Assembly: GCA_013076295.1 (NCBI GenBank)
Contig: RQOL01000855.1
Location: 3,224,001-3,288,000, forward strand
Length of the DNA stretch: 64,000 bases
DNA from: Sanderia malayensis
Taxonomy: Eukaryota > Cnidaria > Scyphozoa > Semaeostomeae > Pelagiidae
Direction: 5' to 3'
Position numbers and translations under genes: made by a program. Position 1 is the first letter of the stretch. Each line of letters opens with the position of its first letter. The notes beneath the pieces are model-generated. The model did no database searches, was not told where the DNA came from, and saw only the letters and a list, made by a program, of their open reading frames with translations. Positions 22,901 to 34,192 of this stretch are shown piece after piece.

Positions 22901-25900
22901 TATTCAACTCAACCGTGCAGAAATATTCAAGAGTGATGGTATAATACATTAGATATCATCGGGCAAACTTACCACGCGAGAAACATCTGTAATTGCAAGA
23001 AAGTAGGGCGAGACAATTGTGAATATACCAAGAATGGCAATATCGACACAAAGAAGCAGCACGATGATGCCAAACAAGTGACGATCGAGAATCGCCTATG
23101 GAAAATAAGCAATGCACACCATTAACTAGCTAATAATGCAACAAAGTGGACTCTTTTAAAGTCAAGCGCGAATCACTGGTCCAAAAGAGAACAATGGTTG
23201 AATAGTAAATATACTTACAACTCTTTCCATTGTCTTTGCGGCAGTAAAAATCTTATACACTCTCCACGTTTTGCTAAACAATGCACCGAACGATAAGGTA
23301 AAACCAATTGTCAATATCCATGTGAATGCCTGAAGAAAAACAGGATTGATTACTACAATAGAACAAGCAAGGAGGGGAGTTAGAGGCGTAGCTTAAAGCG
23401 CAGCCCAATTGATTCACTTTAGAGACACAGCTTGAGACATAGCTGGCAGAGAGGCTAGCTAAATGAGTAGCTAACGGCCCAACCAATGAATAGCTAAAGG
23501 AATAGCTTGGTACAAGGCAAGATGCTTGTTTATAACAGTGTCAACAAAGTGTTTTAACAAGGGACTTATAAGCAAAGCAGTCTGACGTACGTTGCACATG
23601 TATGGAATGCAGTCCTTGGCCACAACACTCGTGTCCAAACCAAACAGAAGCACAGCCACATAGCAAAGCATCGTACCAACAATAATGACATTATTGATCA
23701 TCGGAGAGGACATTTTGATCAACCTGGAAGGAAAAAATATCGATTGATTATCAGATATTGCTTTCTCTAAACATGAAATATAATGCATAGAAATTACAGG
23801 TTGGGGCTACAGATAGCAAGCAGTCAATAGACACAATTATGCAAGATGCATTTACATGCAAAATAAAACATAATACCATATCTAAAGCTACAGCAAACAA
23901 CCGCGCATAAGAACCTGATAACTTTACAGGCAGCCTATTTTTCAAATACAATAGTCTATGGTTTCTTATTATATTAACTTTGTCATTGAACCTGCCACAA
24001 CCCTTTTTGCTACAGTACATTATATAGTCGACAACCCCACTCTAAATGTCTTGAGTTCGACTCCCTTACGGTGCGATATTTTTTATTTCTTAACATCAAA
24101 AGTCTTAGTGAACGCAATAAAACATTCGATTTTAAAATTTTTCGTTCCTGCTTCAGTTGTCACTTGTTTCGAACCCATGCTAGTAGGCGTCAATTGCAGT
24201 GAAGATCAACGCTTTACTAACTTTGCCATTGAACCCGCCACCACCCTTTTTTCCACGTTATATTATATAGCTAACAACCTCACCCCAAAGGTCTTGTGTT
24301 CGACTCCCCTACGTTTCGATATTTTTTTATTTCTTATGTATGCATGCTAATTGGACATTGCCAAAACGAAAGGAAATGAAAGATTTTGATAATGATACGC
24401 ATTTTGAATTGACAACTCGTTTTTCAACATCAAAAGTATTAGTTAATGTAATAAAACATTCGATTTTTAAGATTTATCTTTCATAGTTGTCACTTGTCTC
24501 GAACCTATGCTAGTGGGCGTCAATTGCAGTGAAGATCAACGCTTTACTAACTTTGCCATTGAACCCGCCACCACCCTTTTTTCCACGTTATATTATATAG
24601 CTAACAACCTCGCCCCAAAGGTCTTGAGTTCGAGCCCATTGCGGTGAAGTCAAGTTTTATTTCTTTGCGACCTATTAAATTTGGAAATAAAAATCCACAG
24701 ATACACTAGTTACGTGTTTTGAACTGGCGATTGCATCATTCAACATTTCTATTGTTCGTTGTCTAACATGCGCATGCCCAACTCTTTTTTACTGTGCTTC
24801 ATTGCGTTTAACTCCACCAGGTTTTGCTTTATAATATTTATAGAACAATGATGGCCTGGAAGGTTCTTTTACGCAGATGTTTACTGTATATCAAAAGCTG
24901 AACAGTTGATTCAATGTGTGGGTTAAACAGTCTTACCTATTTGTCTTGTAACGAATATTGAAGTAAAGGAAAAACGAGCAAGCTAACAGTCCGACTATCG
25001 CAAAAGCCCACATGACAGAAATCACAGAAATTGGCATGGATTTTGCTTTGTTCACAACAATGGCATGATCAAGCGGAGCTGGCTTTCCTGTAATAAAAAC
25101 AAATGGATATGTCACCATACGCGCACATATAAACAGTCCACTTTTCACGCTTGTGTAGCGGTGAGAAAACCCTCTCTATCTGATGGGTTAATGGAGTAGT
25201 TAAAGATGGAAATCCTACCGAAAAACATTTGTGCTCTTGTTCCTGGAAAAAACTTCATAGCACCAGTTTGAGCGCTGTGTCTTGCCAGGTCTTGTTGCAC
25301 TCCTGAAAAAATAAATAAACGTGAAAACGTGAAAAAACGTGTTTTGAAACGATGGGTATGTAAAAACAAATAATGGATTAGCTATGAACACAGGCAGAGG
25401 ATCAGTTAAAAGCTTTCCCATTAGATTAATTATACAGGGAAACGTGTTACATTTACCGACAAAAGCTAAACTATTAGCTGCTCTTAACTCGCAATATTAC
25501 CGAGACAAGAGGCCAAAACACTGCATCACTACTAAGCTACGATGTTCACTTGCACTTTGGTTTCTGTTTACAGCACAAAATACAGAAAACCTCGACATAT
25601 AGGAACCACTGGGTTAAAAACCCTCTAAAGCTGATACATCTGGCCAAAACAATAGAAACAACAATAGCCTATTGTTTTAAATAATGGACTGGGTGCAAAA
25701 TTGGCAGATTCTTATACGCAGGATTTTCTACTGTACATCATTGCACTTCACTACCAACCTGACTTACTTCAGAAATAGGTGAGAATTATTTGTGTTGGTA
25801 TTGCCATTAAATAGCCCGATTGCAGACCCAAAATGCACTGAGATGAAACTCCACAACTAACTTACCATATCTACTTTGGCGAATTACAACGTTACCCATC

Positions 25901-28482
25901 CTTTCACCAGCTGTATCGAATTTGACAGGACCCTAAAATACACGTGCAAAAAAGATAAGTCTATGTGACGTGGCAGTGGAAAGTTGCAGGGAGCAGCCTG
26001 TTGTAAATAGATGCTGGATAAGAGTTTCTTCACACAGAAGCATCTTACCGATACGCCTTCGAAATCCACCTTGCGACAAATCTTCAAGAACGCATATCCC
26101 TGTGCAAAGTTCTTATACTTCCATTTTGTCAAGTCGTAGGTCTGCGAAGCCTTGTCAAATGTTTCTGCCAATATCCAAACGGCATCAAAGGCAAATGAAG
26201 CGTACGTGTTCGCACCGGGTTTCATAGCAGTCAGTTTTGAGTAGAACTCTGTAGATGTCTGGAAAGAACATAACAAAACTGCTCATCAAATAAAACTCGT
26301 TGCACATAAATTTGACGGCCTTCTCGTCCGAATTAAAACAACAGCCTTTAACCATAAGGTAACAACAGCTGTGTCCATTTACCGCATCATGTCAAGGCAA
26401 TACCTATTAACGACTGCTACCGTTCGTGTGATTACAGTAAACTCTTAAAATAGCGAATCCCCTCCCGCATACCCCTCTCCTTCACAAAACAAATCATTCT
26501 CAGTCTAACAAGCAGTTGGCGTAGCTAAAGCTGCTTGTTATAGGCAATGGTTGAACGAGAAGTATAGCATAAAGGCTTACATCATCAGGAACTGCACTCA
26601 CACAAACATCAATGTTAAAAAGCAAATGTGACTACAAAGCTTACCAATCCTGCAGCAGCCTTCTTTCCATCGTCTCTTAAGTCATACCTGGTCACGTAGA
26701 TATAACCGTTTGAAGCTTTCAGCAACTGTTCAGGCGTACATGCATTGTAAAAGCCAGTTTTATCAATGTACCAGTCATTGTACAAGTTGCCAGTAATAAT
26801 CCACACGTACTTGCTTCCGTACATGTTGTTCTTGTAAGCCTTGAAAGAAAAACAAGAAGTTACTCCTCATAACAAACTTCATAGGTATGTAACGACCCCA
26901 CACAAGATGCCATAAAAGCATTCATAAGTTATCAGAAAGGGCATGGATTGAATTAGAAATCTGGCAGGACATACTTCACAGAATATTGACAAAGCTCCAA
27001 ATTTGGACACTTCAGCGATGATTATCCTTGCATCGAGTTTCTAGAGAAAAGTTAAAGTAACCCACATTTGAATTAAAAAATAGCACGATCTTACAATTTC
27101 AAAAACTAACCAATAAATAATATCTAGATGACCCACATTTTCTTGGACTTATGTTGCCTACCTTCAAACGACGGATCTCCTGGGCTGCGTTTCCTCCAAA
27201 ATTACTCGAGAATCCTTCGATAGATACCACATCAAATTTCTGTGCCTTCAAGTTCTTCTGCAAATCATCGATGGTCTAAACCAAAGGAATAATTCTCATA
27301 TATCAATCACCGGTTCAGTAAGTCAAAAAAACAAAGAAAATCGATCTCATGAAGAAATCTCCTCCATGCACCCACGCACAGAAAAACAAGCACACGTAGC
27401 CTCACCTCGAAATAGAGGCTGTCTTTATAGTCGTATATCAAAGCAACCCTCTTCCAGTTGAATTCTTTGAGTAATGCAATTTTCGCTTTGTTAAAAGAAA
27501 GCATGGACGGTGTGCTTCGAAAGAAATATGGATAACGACCTTTGTCAAGAAGTTTAGGCAGAAGAGCAGCATACGACACCTGGCAAGAACAAAATAGAGA
27601 AAATCACTTTGATATTCAAAAGATACAACGCTAAGCTAAGCAAAATAAGTAGTAGAAAAGCTAAGTTGCGCTTGAACACAGGACTATCCCCCCTGTATAT
27701 TGTGCATGTACCCCTTAATCCCAACCCTGTCTTTGTATTTAGACATTGACGTCACAATAATTGCCTTGGCATGACATTGTGGCCTTTGAATTGATAGCCA
27801 AGGTATGACATGATTAGAAGCAATGAACAGCATGCCATACCTGAATCAATGCATTAATTGTTGATCCTAATACCACTGGGGCAGTGACTGAAGAGTAAGC
27901 AGGACCAAGCAATCCGATCTTGACCGGCTCGTTGTATAGAAAACGAAAAAGTCCATCCAATCCAACTGACGGATGAGCCTGCAAAAACAACAAGCAGCAT
28001 TATCGGGAGTAGAGCAGTGGAATCAGGGAATAGAGCAGTAGAATCAGGGAGTAGAGCAGTAGAATCAGAGAGTAGAAATAGCATGGGCAAAGTCCAGTAA
28101 AGCATTTAGTCAAACAAATAAAAATAGTAGAGTACTCTAGAATACCCAGAGACAACATAGGCCGTAGCAGGGAAGTAACAACAGAAATCTATTATGGCAT
28201 ACGCATTAAAGAGTCAGTAAATAGAGTCTAAAAGAGTGTACTTACGTATGTGTCTACAAAATGAACATGAATAGTGTAGTTTGCAAGGATATCAGTTCTG
28301 TTATTGACGTAATCAACGGCCAAATTAATGGCTGCTTTGTAGCCAAATCTATCCCTTCCAAACGACGGCACGAAAGCGCCAAAATGAATTGTGTTCGTCT
28401 TATTCACGGCGGCCACTGTGCCCTCCAATACCAGCAGGGCAATCGCAGATGCTGCAAGGAGTACGGCTCCAGATATCCTCAT
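19973..28482 (-). CDS. GABA-B-like metabotropic receptor (class C GPCR), 17 exons
   Basis: Exons from the start: 28482-28246, 27978-27841, 27579-27406, 27275-27162, 27040-26975, 26839-26645, 26258-26049, 25932-25866, 25302-25219, 25087-24937, 23723-23591, 23329-23219, 23095-22973, 22563-22414, 21858-21670, 21147-20955, 20379-19973. They join in frame to 913 aa (human GABBR1 and GABBR2 are 961 and 941). Signal peptide (about 1-25), Venus-flytrap ligand domain (about 30-425), no cysteine-rich domain (as in GABA-B receptors), seven membrane helices (about 445-712) ending in FIPK, and a Ser-rich cytoplasmic tail of 199 aa. Motifs shared with GABA-B: YPYFFRSTPS, FNWKRVALIYD, YGSKYVWIITG, FAFDAVW. 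Several positions that bind GABA in GABBR1 differ, so the ligand is uncertain. The start at 28482 follows a likely 5'-UTR splice acceptor (TCTGTTGCAG, ending at 28508 on this strand). Confidence 0.92.
21420..21554. mobile_element. TIR element, TACAGTA family, short copy 3
   Basis: 135 bp from TACAGTAGAAACCGGTATGA to TAATATGCGGTGCTTACTGTA, with internal AACAATAGTCTATTGT. Lies in the intron before receptor exon 16. Confidence 0.65.
21975..22359. mobile_element. TIR element, TACAC/TTTCTTA family, copy 2
   Basis: About 385 bp from TACACGTTTTTTTATAAGAA to TTTCTTATAAAACGTGTA, with internal AAGTTTCTTAA repeats. In an intron of the GABA-B-like receptor, between exons 14 and 15. Confidence 0.7.
23970..24650 (+). 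repeat. Tandem array with tRNA-like box B motifs (receptor intron 10)
   Basis: Three related copies, with a common segment beginning AACTTTGYCATTGAACC at about 23977, 24219 and 24549, each followed by TATTATATAG-C-AACA and a GTCTTG-GTTCGA-CCC box B-like motif. The second and third copies are nearly identical over about 180 bp. The box B-like motifs suggest a tRNA-derived SINE that has been locally duplicated. Confidence 0.6.
25581..25735. mobile_element. TIR element, TACAGTA family, short copy 4
   Basis: 155 bp from TACAGAAAACCTCGACATAT to TATACGCAGGATTTTCTACTGTA (right end shown in part: ACGCAGGATTTTCTACTGTA), with internal ACAATAGCCTATTGTTT shared with the copy at 21420. In an intron of the GABA-B-like receptor. 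Confidence 0.6.
28005..28076. repeat. 21-bp tandem repeat in receptor intron 1
   Basis: About 3.4 copies of a 21-bp unit (GGGAGTAGAGCAGTAGAATC). The unit is a multiple of three, so it yields a spurious repetitive open frame (PDSTALL) on the minus strand. Confidence 0.85.
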
Positions 28483-31482
28483 ATTTGCTGTGGACACTCG
28501 ACGCTCTGCAACAGAAATAATGTTATTGGTATTGAATGCTTTATCGGCAAGCGTAGCAACGGCAGGTGCATGCAAACAGTTTTACTTTACGCTGGATGAT
28601 TAGAGCGAGTTGATCGATGTGCGTGTGTTTGCGAAAGCGATCATCAGCAAGTTCAATGTCTCGGCGAATATTTACAAAACTTGATTAAGGTCACATCTAT
28701 TTGAATATGGTTATATCCGCATGTACTGGCATTAATATGGTAATATCATCCAAATCAAGAAGCAGAACTGAAGTAACAAAGCCGTTACGTCATTTCGAAA
28801 GATACAACTATACTTGTCACAATTAACTCAAAACCTTTGTCCCTATCTGCCAACGGTTTGAATTGACATTCCTAAGCATTAACACGTAAAGAGCAATAAA
28901 GAATAATTAGCCAAATAATTCACATATCCCTCAATATCTCCCACAAAAGTGGATACAACAGGGTCAATATATATGATATATTTCTACACATGTGCATATT
29001 TTAACATGATAATTCAACATGCTTCAAAATATTGACCTTTACAATGGGATACTCCAGCGCCACATATCGCATATCCCTTTCAACCCACTGATAAAGAAAC
29101 ACACACAGACACACTGGACAAAAAACCTCTTACAGCTTGTTAATTATTAACCAAAGACGAAAGCAAGCATAAACAGGTGCAAAATATTAGCCGGAACAAA
29201 TCACAGAAGTAAAATCATACAATAATCAAACTCTCAAATAATATTAAATTCAAACAACCTACCGTAAATATAGTATTTTTCTCTTCACTTCAAGTTACTT
29301 GTTTTTACCTGAAATAAATAGAAGCAAAGAATATTTATTAGATCACGAGCACTGCACTACAACAGAAAACAAAACAATTACATATTTTTAATACACATGT
29401 AGATTTTTACTTTCATAAAAAACTTTCATAAGAACTCCGAATTGCCGAACTCAAAATTGTTGAACAACAATTGGAATTGCCGAACAACAATGGAAGAGTT
29501 GAAAACTGGGCAAAAATGAAGGTGTTTTTATCAGTGTGTACATGTAGTAATTATAATAATACGTCATACCTCCCACTGCCTATACCTGAATTGATTGCCT
29601 AGATGCATGGAAACTATAAGCATCAATTACATGTAAATGTCGGCTGTAGATTAACACAACAAAATTACAACTGTTACCAAGGCCATGTGAATTAGAACTC
29701 GATCAGGAAGACTACATCATACGTATAATTTTCTGGTTTCAAAACAACTAGTTTCTATGGCAGGCAAAGAGACACACACGGTGGCTCAAAGGAAATCGTA
29801 AATCAAAGAAACTCTGTCTGCGCACAAAGGTGGTGAACATAATCAAGATACTGTGATATTCGACCCAGTATTAATTACTGGGATCCCAGCTAATATAATA
29901 ACGGACAATAATGCAACAAGTCTTAAATTCTGCATTACAACTCTGGTCGGAAAAATAAAATAGCAACTCAGATAGGTAGTGGTAACTAGACTGGCAACAA
30001 CTCAGAAAACAAGTTAGTTGGACTAGCAGAGATACTTAATCACTTGCACTAGCAGCACTAGCTTTAAACTGCCGTATAATACCCATCCAATCATGTAGAA
30101 TCGTAAACGAAATCTTGATGCAGTGCAGCAGCAAGAAATGGGGCAGCAAAATTAATTAACTGATTACGTGTGGAAACTAAGGCAATTGATGTCAGAGTAT
30201 TATCTCAAGCAATCAAAGCAAATCCTTCTAATTCTAATACCATGCTAGCATAGCATGCAATAGTAACTAATACCTCAAAGTTGCAAGTAATACCTTACAA
30301 ATGCACTGCTTTTTCCACGAGGTTTTTCAGACAACAACCGACTCTGATCTCGGCAGGTAAAAGGATACGGCTCAAGAAAGAAAGCCGATATTTGCAAAAT
30401 AAAAACAAAAGGGCATATTTCATGAGGTACATATCGTCAAACTGTATATGAATCAATTAAATAATATCATGTGTGTAAAGAGATTGGCACAAGTCAAATA
30501 GCGTCTTGCGAAAAGTAAAATGGGCAGGCTGGCAAGAAAGCATGTTTCGAAAAGGGCTCCTCGTGGCGATCCCTCCCCAGCCATCCCTCCCCAGCCATCC
30601 CCAGAGAGCCCCTAGTTTTCATTGTCATTGTTAAACTACAAATTAAGCACGTATCCGTATCCCGGCACGAAATAAATCGCTAAAATTAGATTGTTGAGTC
30701 ACCAGTGAAGGAAAATATGGACAAAGTAATGCGAGGAAACACGCGAATCGTAATCGCTAATTAGGCCAGTTCAACAGGAAGCGACAAACGAAATTGAGTT
30801 TGTGCGCGGAATAATAGTGCAATTAACAATACTGAGCCACACGAAGAGAAAACTGGCCACATGTATAATTACGTTTAATTCAGTGATACTAATGTTTAAT
30901 TAATTAGCGAATGACTTGCTCTGTGACAAACACAAACCATGTTTTGTTTTGCATACCCAGGAGACAATTTAGAATAAGTATAAATCAAAAATGACAGCCG
31001 TGTAACATAGCTTGCATTATAGATACTACTCCACTTGTATAAGTGAAAAATGCGCTTCATATTTTTTATCTGACAAAGCCAAACACAAGAACAAATATTA
31101 CAAATACGCACCCATTCGAATGACGCAATTTTTGTCACTGAAAAGAAGCTACGAAGCAATGATTCGATGGTTTGTCAGAGATGAAGTGTATATCAGCCGA
31201 AACATAAGAGACATTGCGAATTGAAAAACCCGATGTGAACTGTCCGAAACGTATTATTCACGGGAAGCTCTTGAATAATACTTTTGAAACAGAAAACAAG
31301 GAAACGTCAATAAATGATGTGGCCTGGGTGGCTCCTTTCTAACGCCATCAGTGCATCAAAAATAACGGCAACGATCTCCTGTTCAGCCCAAAGCTAAGCC
31401 AATCATTTCAGTGAACTTTGAAGTCACATGTACTACACTTTCTAAATTTCTTTCACTGGAGGGGGAGAAAAAATATAGATTA

Positions 31483-31530
31483 TCGTAAATCCTTGAATTA
31501 GCGCCCTGGGGGCTTATTCGAAGGTGGGAA
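31483..31530. mobile_element. Fragment of the CGAATAAG TIR family
   Basis: TATCGTAAATCCTTGAATTA followed by GCGCCCTGGGGGCTTATTCG matches the end of the element at 19376-19618. The other end was not found. Confidence 0.45.
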
Positions 31531-31834
31531 CTTACAACATTTTCGAAAACATGGCACATAAAAACTCATTTCCAATGCCAGGAAATCATATATTTATATT
31601 AAGGAAACGTGGTGCCCCAACAAAGGAGAAGACCTGGTGTTCCATTAGGGCGTGCCGGCAAAAATTAACATTTTTGGGGTGGGGGCTATACTTGCACTGA
31701 GCAACAGCGCGTCACAAAAGAAACTAACAGCACTATATACTATGGAAATGATCATAACATGACAGCATTAAACCATACAAGAAATTATCTCAAAGGCACC
31801 ACAAGCGCATATAGATTACTGCCTAATATTACAC

Positions 31835-32023
31835 TACAGTGGAATCCTGCTATGACAATACCTTCACGGGACTTAGGGAATACCTTTCAAATCGGTAGTT
31901 CATTAGACCGAGATTAAACTATACTTTATTTATTTTACGTTACGTTACGTTATTTTACGTTAATCCATTAAAGAATGAGGTTCGTTAGATAAAGATTCGT
32001 TGTTTTATCGGGATTCCACTGTA
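31835..32023. mobile_element. MITE with Tc1/mariner-pogo-like ends
   Basis: 189 bp from TACAGTGGAATCCTGCTATG to TTGTTTTATCGGGATTCCACTGTA (right end in part: TTTATCGGGATTCCACTGTA). The CAGTGGAAT-CC end followed by a GATAAAACGA-like segment is typical of pogo/Tigger-type elements with TA target sites. Non-coding; an ACGTT repeat lies in the middle. Confidence 0.65.
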
Positions 32024-34192
32024 CATACAAATAACTAACAAGGAAGGCATACAATAGCACAACAATTAATACTCAAACAAACTTACCGTCTTGCACTGTA
32101 CTTTACTGTATTGTATATATAAATGCGAATGTATCATCTATACATGCATACGGATTTCTCTCAGTGAACACCAACGAGAATCACCAGAAGGTATATGCGT
32201 AATGAGTGGCTGTGTGTATGAAGAGAAGAAGATGCTTATCAACTGATGTTGATAATGATGTGATATTGCTACTATTAGCTACGCTTAAATTATGGAAGGC
32301 GATAACAATGATGGCAATTTAATTCTTATCGCCCAACAACACAGTTTCCGTAGCAAGATGTAATACCTGAATAATCACGTCGTTTCGTCCGTCAACGAGT
32401 AGCACGCAGCAATTCATTAGCATTTTGTTTTTCTCCATTCAACCTAACGAGAGGAATCGGAAAACAATTACAACGTAACGTAATATGGGACTACCTTTAT
32501 TGTTAATCATACCCCGTTCTAATCATTGCCCTCCATGTGCACAAAATCAAAGCGCTCATTAAGCCAGCCTTCGTCACATGCCACACATTTTTATGGTAAG
32601 CAATTTGGCGCAGCACACTCCATACATGATCACGCGACATTGCTGCAGGCAAGCCAACGCGCTGCAATTAGCGATAATCAGATTGGGCTATAAAAAGATA
32701 CAAGGTGTGAACTATGTATGATGTACACAATTAGATTTAACAATCACGTCATGACAAACAAACAAGCTCATGACCTAATACAGTAAAGCCACTATCTTTC
32801 GGCAATCTATGGGGCAGGGCCTGCTTACCCCCCAATAACTTTCAAAATGTGGGATGCAGTTAATAGCCGATACATTTGTAGGGGTCAAAAAAAATCTTTT
32901 TCTTCTCTCATTGTGTAGTAGTTAAAATATTCTGAGCATATAAAGGACATGGTGATAAAACACTTTTGTGGCCCCTCCGAACAACTTCCACCATTAAAAT
33001 ACTATCCCTGGCCTTGGATATTATTTTAATGCCAGTCATTCCCTTGATTTCACGGCCCGCGTCCCTTACTAGCTGAGACATCATAGCAAGTGAGCATTAG
33101 TTTTCATGGTCTTGGGTCTAACAAATTAATCGTGAGTAAGTAATCGTGGTCAAGTCGTCATTGATCTACCCAACATTTTCTATAATCACTTTTGTGTACA
33201 ATTTATCTATAATCAGTTTTAGGTACAATTTGTGCCGAGATGAGTTTTCTTTGTCTTTTTTTCGACCTCAAACTTCCAATAAAAAATCCTCAAACTTATA
33301 GTGCAAGACTTTCTTTGCTCACATCTTCCACTGCTTCCAGTCCGCAAAAAGGATCCTATTTCTTTGCAACGTGCTTGTTCACACAACTATCATTTCAATA
33401 GACTCTTGGATACTAGGCTCAGTGGTATAGAACAATGCCTGGCATACCATAAGGTTTACAGAATTACTACCAAATTACTGCAGTCTTTGTTGAAAGCCTT
33501 TCGAGCGAAGCTCAAAGAAAACATTGATTATAGCCTGAAATCAGCATTATCAATAGCTCTAGGCTTGTCCAGTTACTCACAGAAAAACTATTCTTCGGTT
33601 GATGAGCGAAAAAGTTGGTGAGCAAAGAAGTTGGTAAGTAAAGTCTTCCATTGTCAAAGAATTCTTATCGCGTATTTGTAACCTAGATGTCAGCTGCTGG
33701 CTACAGAAATTGTGTGTCATCGGCATTAAAGGTAACTGCTTTGCATTCACTTACAACAAGAATTGCCACTCCTCGTTATATTTCATCTGTTCATCTTATT
33801 TCAAATTTAACAGTTTTATTGATGCGCTAAGTTGCATTCATTACGAACGAAACGATTCTTAAAGCCGTGTTATACATTTTGTTGTTTGCTCCCAACTATT
33901 ATCAACAATTAATTGCTTATTTACTTCCCATATTCATGGGACAAACTGATAACTTTCTTCGAATACAGTGGCTAGCCAACTAATAATAACAAATAATATT
34001 TTCTTACCAGTAATTTCATTATTCATAACTTCCTTAACAGCATTTACACAGAAAAAACCTTCATCTAGAAAAAATGAAATATTAAATTAAAAATATATCA
34101 CAAGAAAAAAATAGCCTCTCAATTCAACTCACAAAATATAAGAAACAAATAAAGATATAAACAATATTTCTTTAGCTTTAGGTTGAGAAAAA

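Larger units (their letters stand above)
28509..34192. other. Intergenic region between the receptor and the EGF gene
   Basis: No coding gene supported. It must hold the receptor's promoter and one or more non-coding 5' exons; a candidate non-coding exon flanked by AG and GT on the minus strand lies at about 29264-29307. Also present: a three-copy short repeat of ATCCCTCCCCAGCC (about 30570-30605), a CGAATAAG-family end (31483) and a TIR element (31835-32023). The frame at 33301-33621 has no ATG start and no recognisable domain. Confidence 0.45.

Noticed and set aside
27854..28105. Minus-strand frame with repeated PDSTALL heptads
   Set aside because: It arises from the 21-bp intronic tandem repeat overlapping receptor exon 2; it has no independent support.
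33301..33621. 106-aa plus-strand frame
   Set aside because: Begins with GTG, has no domain, no splice context and no neighbours that would support a gene.
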